NCBI RefSeq assembly: GCF_000417875.1 | Contig: NW_006920892.1 | Coordinates: 452,820 to 501,056 of the forward strand | Direction of reading: 5' to 3' | DNA: 48,237 bases | From: Pseudozyma flocculosa PF-1 | Lineage: Eukaryota > Basidiomycota > Ustilaginomycetes > Ustilaginales > Ustilaginaceae | In this document: piece by piece, positions 38,383 through 48,237 of the stretch | How the letters are laid out: every line of letters begins with the position of its first letter | Numbering within the stretch: position 1 is the first letter of the stretch | Made by a program: the position numbers and the translations under genes | Notes under the pieces: model-generated | What the model was told of the DNA's origin: nothing | What the model saw: the letters and a program-made list of their open reading frames with translations, nothing else | The model's database searches: none

Positions 38383-41060
38383 GGATGAGCCGCGCAGGCT
38401 TTCTTCTGGCCCAAGAAGAAAAAGCAAGCGGCGGCCAAAGACCTCGGGGGCCCACCCACCCCGCAATTCCCCGCACGGCGAATCGGGACGATCCGACATG
38501 TACGGTCACGCCTGCACCCCGTCTTAGCCTGTCCTTGCCTTGCTTGGCCTCGCTCGCTCGTCGTCGTCGTCGTCTCGAGACCTCGTCGACACCTGATTGG
38601 CCCCCCCCAGACGTCGGGCACTTCGACGTCGGGTCTGAGAGCACGTCTGTCGTCGTCTCTGGCGCGACCGAGGAAAACGCAACCCGCAAGACCTCGTTCG
38701 TGCCCCGACCGAGCAGTGCTGCTGCTGCTGTGCAATGTCGATGTCGCCGTCCAGACCGCCGCTAGAAAACTTTGTCGAGGCGGGGTCGGATGACCACCGA
38801 GTCGAAGAGGCCAGATGGAGCCAGCTGCAGGTTGGTTGGGGCTGCTGGTTTCTTCCAGAGGATCGACGCCGTTTTTCGCTCAGCAGCAGCAGCAGCGGCA
38901 GCGGGGGGCCGTGGCAAGCTTGTAGCCCACTTACCCCCTCGCCTTTCTTTTGTCTCGAGAAGAGACACAACGCCGGCCGGGCCCCTTCGTCCCGCCCTGG
39001 CTAGCCTCTTCCACCCCCGCACACACCCACATCCGAGCGGAAAGCATGCGTGCGCTGCGCTGCGCTGGGATCTCGCAGGCGGAGAGAAGCACGAGGAGAA
39101 AAGGCGGGGGAATCATGAAAAATGGGGCAGGGGAGGGCGGGGAAAAGGGGTCGTCGGCCCACGCCGTCAAGGCCGATGGAAGATTGACACCTCGTTCGGT
39201 CCCCTCTCCCTAGCCTTCTCCCTGTCGCTGTGTCTGGCAGGCCGTCGTCGTCGTGTCCTGCTCGCGTTGGCCACCCACGACGCCATGTCCTCTGCGATCG
39301 ACATGGAACGAGATAGTTACATACGAGCACGCATCCCGCCCCTGCCTCTCATATTGGCTCCTCTGGTCGAGTCCAGTCCAAGCCAGGCTGCGTCGTATGT
39401 AGGACCTCTGGCACGATCGACCGACCGACGATGTTGGACAAACGCTCTCGCGCCTCCAAGCCAAGGCCTGACGCTCCGCCACCGGATCCCTGGCGGCAAT
39501 TTCGCCGGAATCGAGGGCCGACGACCGACGGCCACCTGCCTCGCCGCCTTGTGACCGATGCATCCTCGGCCTCGTTCCCGGTCCAGCCCCTCCGCCAACG
39601 TACGCCCCTACGCCCGGGCCGCAACGTAACGTTCTCCTCGTCGTTCTCCTCGTCGTCGTCGTCGTCGTCGATGATCACGCCAGGCTGGACACGGCGCTCC
39701 ATGACTCGTTTTCGTTGTTCGTCTTGCGCTTGCTCCTTGGCCACCTACCGACAAACGACGGCGGCGCAGAGGCAGCGCTGGGCACGCCATTCATCCATCA
39801 TCGGCGGGGCCGGCCGTCAAAGCTGGCTGCGTGCCCGCCAGACCACCCCCTTGGCCCAGGCACGTTCCTCCATGGCGGCGGCCCCAGTCGCCCTGCCTCG
39901 CCTGACCTGGCCCCGAAGCAGAATGCCCGCCAACCCGCTCTGTTTGCCCCCCGGCCCCGCAATCCGGCATGCGCCCAGGGCTGGTCGGGCTCGGCCCTGC
40001 CTTCCTGATGGCAACTTGACTGGCCTGCCCGCCCCCGCCCCCGCGCCCCTCGCCAGCGGCAGGCTTCCGAACAAGTAGGCGGCACCGCCTGCTGGCCCTC
40101 CCCCGTCGGCGCTATCCTACGGGCTCTGCCAGCCTCCAGCTCGCTCCTTCTTCGTCTTGGCCGGCCGTCATGCCGTTTGACCGGGAGCGTCCTGCGAATG
40201 GCGCGAGAAGGCCGCAGGCGGGGGCCCGCCCGCCAACCAGCCGGCACGAGCAGAGGCAGCGAGCGCAGCAGGGTCGATGAAGTGGTGGTGGTCCGGCCCT
40301 CGACCAGAGGCTAGGGGCCTTGCTGCTTGCTTGCCGTTGCCCTTGCCCTCATGACCACGCGTCCAGAGTTTCGCCTCCTCGGCGCAGCACCTACAGTAAC
40401 CCGACGCCGCCCCGCTCGGATCTCTCCCCGAAGGCCGTCAGGTCCCAAGCAGGCGGCCCTCTCCTCGCCTTGGTTGGCTCTTCGTTCATCTCTCTCTCCC
40501 TCGTCTCTCGATCGCTGTGCTGCGCTGCGCTGCGATGGCACCGTGCGAGGCTGACATCGAAAGAGGCCCTAGGCCTACCGGTACCTCAGGTAGGCTGCTT
40601 GCTGCTTGCTTGAAACCAAGGCCAAGGTGCGTGTTTTCAATGGGCCCGCCAGGCAGGGTGACGACGGCCAGGGGGGGCAGGGGAGCGCCGGAGGAAGCGC
40701 CGAAGTCGTCGGACCAGCGTACGGTCAATGGGCCGCGGGACGGGGCCAGAGAGACACGTACGCAACGCAAGAAGGCCAGAGGCTGGCGTGGTGTTGAACT
40801 TGGCCTGGTTCGAGGGCCGATCGGCTTCGCCGGCCACGGCCACGGCCACGGCTCGACTGGCCCATGCCACGCACGAACGGACCTTTGGGTGCCTTCCCGA
40901 GAGAAGCACAGGCAGGCAGGCGGGCAGGCATAGGGTCCATCAGCCACGACGTACGGCTCGCACCGCCCGCCGCCCGCCCGCCAGCCTCGATCTTTTTTTG
41001 CCGGCCCCCCTCTCTCTCTGGGTGGAGGGCAGGCAGGCTACACGTCCTGGAGCGAGCCGC

Positions 41061-41087
41061 TTGCCTGCCTGCCTGCCTGCCTGCCTT
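41061..41087. repeat. (CCTG)n tetranucleotide repeat
   Basis: Tandem TGCC/CCTG units, complementary in sense to the array at 38357. Confidence 0.9.
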
Positions 41088-41305
41088 GGCTGCCTCCCCG
41101 GAAGCCAAGCTGCCGTCCCAAGCACCAGGGGGCTGTACGTGGCATCGTCGACACCGTCGTCGTCGTCGTCGTCCTTCGTCCTGTGTCTGGGCCGACCAAG
41201 CTGAGCTGGGGCTGCGCTAGGGGCGGTCACCGCCATCCTCTCTTTCCCCACAAAAATTCCGACAGGCCAGCCCCCCAACCCTCGGCCCTCGCTCGCTGCG
41301 CCAGG

Positions 41306-41312
41306 TATATAA
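41306..41312 (+). promoter_or_regulatory. TATA box of gdh2
   Basis: TATATAA in GC-rich context, 282 bases before the ATG at 41595, followed by a CT-rich leader. Confidence 0.65.
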
Positions 41313-41594
41313 CCACTCGGCCGCCCCTGTGCCCCTTTGCTCGCCTCTCCCTTCTCCTCTCGTCTCCATTCATTCACAGCCCCCTCACGCCTTCTTCTGC
41401 GGTAGAGTCACTTCCCCTGTCTCTCTCTCTCTCCCGCTGCTCCACCTTCTCGTGCTTTGCACCCACCGCCGCCATCGTCGAGCCTCCCGCCACCTCTTGC
41501 GTTGGATGATTGCAGCCTAGAGTCTGCTCGCTCGCTTGCTCCTTCTCCTCCTCTTCCCTCGTCCGCTCGCCCGCTCGCTCGCCTCTTCAGCGCA

Positions 41595-44500
41595 ATGGCC
41601 CCTTCGGTCGACCAGCAGCAGCCTGCCAAGATGACGACGAACAACGGCCCCCTCGATACCCTCGCAAACGTCAAGCAGTCCCTCCTCAACGCCGCCACGC
41701 CCCAGAGGAGCGGCACCCACACCCCCGTCGACCACATCCTCTCCAACAATGTGTGAGTGCCTGGCGCGCCAGACGACGGCGACAAAGCAGCAGCGCAGCA
41801 TAGCCGGACAAGCCTCGCTGACCTCCCCTGCCTCCTCCTTTTCCCTCCCGCCTCTCTCTCCCGCCGACCCGCGCAGAGGATACACGGATACCGTCTTCGA
41901 GGGCAAGGCCGAACAGGCCGCCCAGGTCAAGTCGCTCCTCGCACAGAAGGGCTTCATCCCGCCCGACCTGGTCAATGCCGAGGTCGACTGGTTCTACCAG
42001 TGAGTGCAGTGCAGTCCGTTGCAAGCGACGGACCAGCTCGGCACGGCATGCCCCGCAGGCAACCAAACAACGGCAACAGCTGGCAACGGACGAGGACCGA
42101 GGCTGACGACGCGGCATCTCTTCCCCCTTCACCCTCTGCGCGACCTCCTTCCTACCTCGCCCCCGCAGGAACCTCGGCATCGCCGACACCTACTTTGCCC
42201 TCGAGAACGTCGAGACGATCGCCGACCACATCCTCGCCCTGTTTGGCGCCAAGATCATGGCGTACACCAAGCACTCGAACAGCCTCGAGATTGACCTGGA
42301 AAAGGAGTCGGACAACGGCGCCGTCTTTATCCACTCGAGCCAGGCCGGCAAGAGCCAGGTGGCCGGCCCGCAGTGGGAGAAGCGCATCGACTCCAACTAC
42401 CTCGACAAGTCGAGCGTCGACAAGGCATACCGCCTCGAGACGTACCGCTCCGCCGGCTCCGTGTCGGCGCAGTCCAAGCAGCAGCTGCGGTGCTACTTCC
42501 TGGCCAAGTGCAACTTTGTCGAGCCGCGGCCGGCGCCCGGCACGGCCGAGTACGCCCAGATCCGCGCCGTGTCGGACAAGACGTTCCTCACCAAGGCGAG
42601 CGACAAGACGCTCGAGATCTACCAGGCCATCATGGACGAAGTGCTGCGCCGCCAGGGCCCCGTCATCGAGATGTTTGAGGTCGAGGGCAGCCGCGAGCGC
42701 CGCATCGTCATTGGCTACCGCATGGGCACCACCAACAGCTTCTTCAGCGCCCTCTCGGACCTGTACCACTTCTACGGCCTCTTCTCGTCGCGCAAGTACG
42801 TCGAGCAGTTCAGCAACAACGTCACCATCATCTCGATCTACCTCAACCCGCTGCCGGCGTCGAGCAGCCCGCCGATCGAGCACTCGATCCACCAGGTGAT
42901 GAAGGAGGCCTCGCTCATCTACGTGCTGCCCGACAACCCCTTCTTCCAGCCCGCCCTGGCCGAGAACACGCACGCGGTCCAGGAGGCCACCTACGCCTAC
43001 GTCGGCTGGCTCTTCGCCCAGCACTTCTGCAACCGCCTGGGCCAGGCGTACCAGGCGCTGCGCAACCTCCTCGACGAAAACGACTCGCAGCAGGCGGCCA
43101 TCCTCAACGAGATCAAGCTGCGCTTCCGCGAGGAGACGTTCACGCGCCAGTCGATCCAGGAGGTCATCGAGAACCACCCGACGCTGATCCGCCTGCTCTA
43201 CGTCCACTTTGCCAACACCCATTACCCGGGCGGCGCCGAGGACCAGGACCTGGTGCCGACGCTGTCGTACCAGCGCCTGGTCAAGGAGGAGGTGCTCGAC
43301 GACCAGCAGATGTACGACCGCATCCGCAAGGCGGCCAGCAACTCGCACGAGCGCCAGGTGCTCGAGGCCTTCCTCTTCTTCAACAAGGCCGTCCTCAAGA
43401 CCAACTTCTACACGCCCACCAAGGTGGCGCTCAGCTTCCGCCTCGACCCCAACTTCCTGCCCGAGGTCGAGTACCCGGTGCGCCCCTACGGCATCATCTT
43501 TGTCGTCGGCGCCGAGTTCCGCGGCTTCCACGTCCGCTTCCGCGACGTCGCCCGCGGCGGCATCCGCATCGTCCGCAGCAAGAACCGCGAAAACTACAGC
43601 ATCAACCAGCGCACCCTCTTTGACGAGAACTACGCGCTCGCCAGCACCCAGCAGCTCAAGAACAAGGAGATCCCCGAGGGAGGAGCGAAAGGCACGATCC
43701 TGCCCACGCTCGACGCCAACCCGCGCCTGGCGTTTGAGAAGTACGTCGACGCCATCATCGACCTGCTCATCAAGGGCGAGACGCCGGGCGTCAAGGAGCC
43801 CATCGTCGACCTGCTCGGCAAGGAGGAGATCCTGTTCCTCGGGCCCGACGAGGGCACCGCCGACCTGATGGACTTCGCCGCCGAGCACGCCCGCTCGCGC
43901 GGCGCGCCCTGGTGGAAGTCGTTTACGACGGGCAAGACGGCGAGCACGCTCGGAGGCGTGCCGCACGACGTGTGGGGCATGACTTCGCTCTCGGTGCGCC
44001 AGTACATTGTCGGCATCTACCGCACCCTCGGCCTCAAGGAGGCCGAGGTGACCAAGGTGCAGACGGGCGGGCCCGACGGCGACCTGGGCTCCAACGAGAT
44101 CCTCCTCTCGACCGACAAGACGGTGGCCATCATCGACGGCTCGGGCGTCATCTACGACCCCAAGGGCCTCGACCGCCCGGAGCTGGTGCGCCTCGCCAAG
44201 GCGCGCCGCATGATTTCCGAGTTTGACGCGTCCAAGCTGTCGGCCCAGGGCTACCGCGTCCTCGTCGAGCAGAACGACGTCAAGCTGCCCTCGGGCGAGG
44301 TCATCCCGGACGGCGTCGCGTTCCGCAACACGGCCCACCTCCGGTTCAGCGCCGACCTGTTTGTGCCGTGCGGCGGCCGCCCCGAGGCCATCAACATCTC
44401 CAACGTCGGCCAGCTGTTTGACGCCGAGGGCAAGCCCCACTTCAAGTACATTGTCGAGGGCGCCAACCTCTTCATCACGCGCCAGGCGCGCCTCGAGCTC

Positions 44501-45046
44501 GAGAAGCGCGGCGTCGTCCTGTACCCGGACGCCAGCGCCAACAAGGGCGGCGTCACGTCGTCGTCGCTCGAGGTGCTGTGCGGCCTCAGCCTGACGGACG
44601 CCGAGTACGTCGACAGCATGCTCTTCAAGGACGGCAAGCCCACCAACTTCTACCTCAGCTACGTGCGCGACATCCAGACCATCATTTCCAAGAACGCCGC
44701 CGCCGAGTTCGAGGCCATCTGGACCGAGCACCAGCAGACGGGCAAGCCGCGCTCGCAGATCTCGACCGAGCTCTCGACGACGCTCAACAAGCTCTCGGAG
44801 GAACTCGAGGCCACCGACCTCTTCTCCAACGTCGAGCTGCGCAGGGCCGTCATGACGCACGTCTTCCCGCCGACGCTCGTCAAGAAGGTCGGCCTCGACA
44901 CGCTCATTGGCCGCATCCCCGAGGCCTACGCCCGCTCGGCCTTTGCCGCCAAGGTGGCCGCCAGCTTCGTGTACGCGCGCGGCCCCAACGCCAGCCACGT
45001 CGACTTCTACAAGCACATCTCGAGCCTCCTCTCGGCGCCCCAGTGA
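41595..45046 (+). CDS. gdh2: NAD-dependent glutamate dehydrogenase
   Basis: Three exons: 41595-41752, 41877-41999 and 42169-45046. The introns are 124 and 169 bases (GTGAGT donors, GCGCAG and CCGCAG acceptors); the joins restore NNVGYTDTVF and DWFYQNLGIADTYF. The 1052-residue product matches the large fungal NAD-GDH class (yeast Gdh2 about 1090). It converts glutamate to 2-oxoglutarate and ammonium, the catabolic route for glutamate as nitrogen source. Key segments are ARGGIRIVRSKNRENYSINQ, the catalytic-Lys motif EGGAKGTILP (K601), MTSLSVRQYIVGIYRTLGL, and the dinucleotide-binding KVQTGGPDGDLGSNEI (about 723-738). The C-terminal extension beyond the hexameric GDH core is complete. A TATA box lies 282 bases upstream. 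The opposite strand is open over nearly the whole gene, a codon-bias effect. Confidence 0.97.
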
Positions 45047-46476
45047 GCCGGCGCCACCGTCGCCATCGCCGCGCTGCGTCTTCGGTCGGGTGCGGCAGCG
45101 ACGGCACCATCGTGGCCGCCGCCGACCCTTGCCACCGCCGCCCCTTGCCGCCGCCGCCCCTTGCCACGGCCACCGATCGCCTTCTTCCATCGACAATACC
45201 TTTGATTCGGCCCCCCCTTCGGTCCGCGCTGGGGACCGCTGCTCCGTGTTTATCATCCCACCATGGTCACACCTCGTCTTGTCTCGATTCTCTTTCTCTT
45301 CTCGTTCTGACCCGCCTCTTGAAGATCTCGGCTAGACACTTTTCGCAGAAACCTCCTTCCAACCGACCAAACCATCTACCTACCCCGGGTCCGGCGTCTT
45401 GATCGCCCCGCGCGACGAGCGAGATGCGGACCCGCTGTATTCTAAAAAGAGACCCCTTCCTCGCCCAACCCGCGAGGGATCAAAGAAAGAATGAAAGAAT
45501 GAAGAGAAAGAATGAAAGGGTTCCGCCGTTGAGGTCGTTGGTTTGAGCGTGTAGGAGCGGAAGGCGCGACGGACTACTTGACGTGCAGGGATGGAGGAGG
45601 GCGCGAGCGTCGCAGGCCAGGCTCGTCTTGTCGATGCATGGTCACTGAGTCGCCGAAACACGTCGGGCCGCCGGCGTCTATGGCGTAAATGACCTCGAGG
45701 CGACGAGATCGGCCTGGCCTGGCCTCGCTCGGTCCTGTGCTCAGGTCTGCGTGGCCAGGCCAGACTGGCCATGTACCCTCGAACGTCGTCGATCCGGGCA
45801 TCGTACCAGACGTCGCCCGCTGCATGCTTTGTAGATCCCGCACCCTCTTTCTTCTGGCCTGCAGCTTCGTCGGCCGCCTTGATGGGGATGAGGCGACCGC
45901 AGCAGGCCAGGCCAGCGAGAGCGAAGCGAAGCGGTCCCCGGCGAGCGAGCGAGCAAGCTAAGGTTTTTTTCCCACTCCTCGGCAAAGGCCGCGCGTCGTG
46001 GAATGCCCACCTTGCTTCCAAGGCGGATAGGCAAACGTGCAGTCAGAGCTGACGTCGCCCGTCACCGTCACCGTCGCCGTATGAACCACCCTTGGGGGCA
46101 AGTCAGCCCTGGCCTACCGTACCTGTAGCCTGGCCAGAGCAAACCAAGTTCGGGGGACCACGCACACGCACGCGCCTGCCTGCTCCCCTCTGGCTGGCCT
46201 ATTCAAAAATAGCCCAGCCCAACCGGTACTAGCAGCGCCGATTTTTGAATGGCGCTGCAGCGCTTTAGAACGCCGTAAGGCTGCGTCCGGGGCGGAATCT
46301 GGCAGCAAAACGCCCTCGCCCTCGCCTTCGCCCCGCCCGCTCTGCTGGCCTGCCCTGGCCTCCCTGCCCACTGCTGTAGCCGCGACAGGCCTGCCAGGCC
46401 GGCCTCTTGCGCCAGCGCGCGACACCCGTCAGACGCACGCCTATCCCGACCCTGGCAACCGAAGTTGCCATGCCAT

Positions 46477-46519
46477 GCCTGCCTGCCTGCTTGCCTGCCT
46501 GCCTGTTTGCCTGCCTGCC
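46477..46519. repeat. (CCTG)n tetranucleotide repeat
   Basis: GCCTGCCTGC units with occasional TT substitutions; a CCAGCCAGCC array follows at 46550-46572. Confidence 0.9.
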
Positions 46520-46981
46520 AGGCCTCTCCTTGACGACAGCCAGGCGGCCGGCCAGCCAGCCAGCCAGCCAGCGAGGAAGCAAAGGAGCGAGCATCGGCAA
46601 AGTTACCGTAGCGCAGCGTAGGTAGCGCCGTTGGTCGTCATCCTGCCCACCTACCGCTAGCCTGCCTGAGGGCGCTCAAGCGGAGCTCGACGGCGACCTG
46701 GTCAATGTCGTCTCACTCCTCACCGCCACCAGACCACGACCACGACCACGACGACCACCACAATCATATCCTTCCCTAACCCCGTCGTCGATCGATCGCG
46801 AGGCAAACCCGTCCTTCACATACCAGCCTTCCCCCCACATCTGCCCTACGGCTATCTTAGCCACCAGACACTCTCGCTCTCTCTCGCCCGTCTACCTATC
46901 CTAACGGCATCGCGCAGGCGCGACACTTCGTCCCATCCCTCTCTCCTTTTCTTCCTCCCTCCCTCTCTCGCTCCCCATCTC

Positions 46982-47010
46982 CCGCCGCCGCCGCCGCCGC
47001 CGCCGCCGCC
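46982..47010. repeat. (CCG)n trinucleotide repeat in a 5' leader
   Basis: About nine CCG triplets, 58 bases before the ATG at 47068, probably in the 5' UTR. Confidence 0.9.
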
Positions 47011-47067
47011 CGCTGCTGCTTCTGCCGTCGCCGGGTCTAGGTCCACACACCGACCCCGACTTCAATC

Positions 47068-47640
47068 ATGATGGCCTCGTTTCCGCCCCAGCAGCGTCGC
47101 AGCAACGACGCCAGCGTGGCAGCAAGACCGCGCTGGCCCCAACAACGGCGTCAGCTGCCACCGCAGACGATTTCGACGCTGACCGACTCGCTGAGCGACG
47201 GCACGAAGCAAGGGGCGGCGCACGCCAAGTCGGCGCTGGCCGGCTGGTCGACGACGCAGCTCGTCCTCCTCGCCCTCGTCGTCGTGTTTGGCGTCGCCCT
47301 GCTCGGCTGCGCCGCTTGGTGGTGCGCCGGCTTCAAGCGGCGCAGGAAACAACGTCGCCGCCTCGGTCGAAGCCGCGCCGTATCGCCCAGCCTCGTCGAT
47401 GCGGCGGCGGCGGCCAACGGCGAGACCGAGAGCATGGTCCAGTACGACGTCGTAGAGGCCAAGAGGGCCAGGGCCGACGGATCCGTCAGACCACCGCACA
47501 AGGCCTGGATCTCTTCCCCGCTCCCCTCGCCCCTCTCGTCGCAGCACCAGCTCCATCACCAGGGCTACCACCACCAGCAGCCGCACCATGGTCCAGTCAC
47601 GACAACGGCGGGCGGCTACGGCTACGGCTACGCCATCTGA
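47068..47640 (+). CDS. Small single-pass membrane protein of unknown function
   Basis: Single exon, 190 residues. Two ATGs in tandem (47068 and 47071). The N-terminal 60 residues are Gln/Arg/Ser-rich and lack a signal peptide. One strong membrane segment (about 63-88, TTQLVLLALVVVFGVALLGC then AAWWCAGF) is followed at once by KRRRKQRRRLGR. By the positive-inside rule this places the C-terminus in the cytosol. The cytosolic tail includes MVQYDVVEAKRARADG and a His/Gln-rich stretch (HQLHHQGYHHQQPHH), then GGYGYGYAI at the end. The layout resembles fungal surface or septum-associated signal-anchor proteins, but I recognise no family. Codon bias supports a real gene. Confidence 0.65.
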   Translation: MMASFPPQQRRSNDASVAARPRWPQQRRQLPPQTISTLTDSLSDGTKQGAAHAKSALAGWSTTQLVLLALVVVFGVALLGCAAWWCAGFKRRRKQRRRLGRSRAVSPSLVDAAAAANGETESMVQYDVVEAKRARADGSVRPPHKAWISSPLPSPLSSQHQLHHQGYHHQQPHHGPVTTTAGGYGYGYAI

Positions 47641-48187
47641 ACGAAGCTCCGTAGGGGGGCCTACCGATAACCCGACCCACCCCGGCTCCTCACCACCGCG
47701 TGGGCAGGTCCCCATCTATCTCCCCTGGCTGTCCCATCTTGGCCCTCAATGACTGCCAACACCCCGACCGTTCCATTTGCCCCCTTCGCCCCACGCGCCC
47801 CATTCGCCCATCCGCCCCACACGACGACACGCCCTCGGACACGCCGCCGGCCCCGCCCTCGAAATAGCGCTCAAGCTCCGGCCCAGCGCAACACGTTCCC
47901 TACCCGGCATCCGGTCCTCCCTTTCGCAAAGGGGGACCCTGGCCTGCCTCTCTGTACATGTCCCTTTCTGCTTTTCCCTCGCCGCTTGCTGTACTTCTAC
48001 CGACCGTCTCCCCCCTCGCCCCTCTCCCTCGGTCCCCTAGACCGAGGGCAGAGCGAGAGCGGCAGTGGACCGTCCCTCCCTGTACTCGACCCGACCCGAC
48101 TCGACCGGACCGGACCAGACGAGCGCCCTGTACCATAGAACCGTGCCACCCCTGCCCCCCTTTTGTTGCCGCCCGTCCTCTCCTCTC

Positions 48188-48237
<50 letters not shown>
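47641..48237. other. 3' flank ending in a CT microsatellite
   Basis: Presumed 3' UTR and C-rich spacer. Repeated GACCGGACC/GACCCGACC words near 48088-48118. No gene seen. Confidence 0.6.
48196..48237. repeat. (CT)n microsatellite at the window edge
   Basis: TCTCTC run of about 40 bases that reaches the last base, so its full length is unknown. Confidence 0.95.

Larger units (their letters stand above)
37144..41594. other. 4.4-kb gene-free region upstream of gdh2
   Basis: No frame with a recognisable domain on either strand. It includes a slightly less GC-rich stretch (37340-37900), a (GA)n run (38128-38145) and GGCA/CCTG tetranucleotide arrays at 38357-38382 and 41061-41087. A copy of GGCAATTTCGCCGGAATCGA sits at 39494-39513. 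Then comes the gdh2 promoter with AAAAATTCCGACAGG (41253-41267) and a TATA box. The length suggests an unrecognised non-coding or poorly coding gene, or simply a large regulatory spacer. Confidence 0.55.
45047..47067. other. Spacer between gdh2 and the small membrane protein gene
   Basis: 2 kb: gdh2 3' UTR, an AAAGAATG-type short repeat (45480-45520), CCTG arrays (46477-46519), a CCAG array (46550-46572) and a CCG microsatellite (46982-47010). No gene supported. Confidence 0.65.

Noticed and set aside
39431..40078. A 215-codon plus-strand frame
   Set aside because: Arg/Pro/Ser-rich with a poly-Ser run from a CGT repeat; no domain, and alternative frames look equally open.
42152..45256. A 1034-codon open frame antisense to gdh2
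   Set aside because: It mirrors the gdh2 exon almost exactly and is explained by strong G/C third-position bias, which removes stops from the complementary frame. Long antisense frames opposite NAD-GDH have been discussed before (Achlya klebsiana), but nothing here shows a domain of its own.

Overview
This is GC-rich, intron-containing fungal nuclear DNA, most likely from a basidiomycete of the smut lineage (Ustilaginomycotina). Four things point there. Introns are short (about 80-280 nt) with GT...AG ends. There is an intact Zn2Cys6 transcription factor. There is a 98-residue CsbD-type protein matching what I recall of Ustilago maydis Hmp1. The spacers carry CT, CGT, CCTG and CCGT microsatellites. 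The two N runs (18512-18782 and 33588-33608) mark a scaffolded draft assembly. I found no tRNA, rRNA, CRISPR or bacterial-type operon.

Layout. 1-340 (+) is the 3' end of an unrecognised gene. 616-1060 is a foldback, MITE-like palindrome. 1361-2203 (+) is an FHIT-type histidine-triad hydrolase with two possible starts. 3701-4307 (+) is the Hmp1-like gene in four exons. About 4676-5122 (+) is a doubtful orphan ORF. 5461-6420 is a CpG-poor, lower-GC island with no intact gene. 6999-8606 (-) is a secreted, probably GPI-anchored alpha/beta-hydrolase. 9935-10384 (-) and 13388-13804 (+) are two small divergently transcribed paralogues of an unrecognised family. 14854-16014 (-) is a secreted intradiol dioxygenase, head-to-head with 17278-19077 (+), a two-domain carboxymuconolactone-decarboxylase-like plus enol-lactonase-like protein broken by an assembly gap. 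19707-20207 (+) is a possible small gene. 20893-21748 (+) is ribosomal protein uL22. 22707-25265 (+) is a seven-exon DCAF4-like WD40 protein. 25703-26365 (+) is ribosomal protein uL23. 28018-32703 (-) is a 1561-residue Zn2Cys6 regulator. 35470-37143 (+) is a MOB4/phocein-type (fungal MOB3, STRIPAK) protein. 41595-45046 (+) is the NAD-dependent glutamate dehydrogenase. 47068-47640 (+) is a small single-pass membrane protein.

How the genes relate. Most are independent housekeeping genes. Two arrangements look functional. The dioxygenase and the CMD/lactonase fusion share one intergenic region and both suggest aromatic catabolism. The two small paralogues share a 41-residue ungapped core and C-terminal heptad repeats, and are the best candidate here for an undescribed family. 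Both ribosomal protein genes carry the same 11-base motif 98-149 bases before the start codon, while hmp1, gdh2 and the dioxygenase have TATA-like boxes instead.
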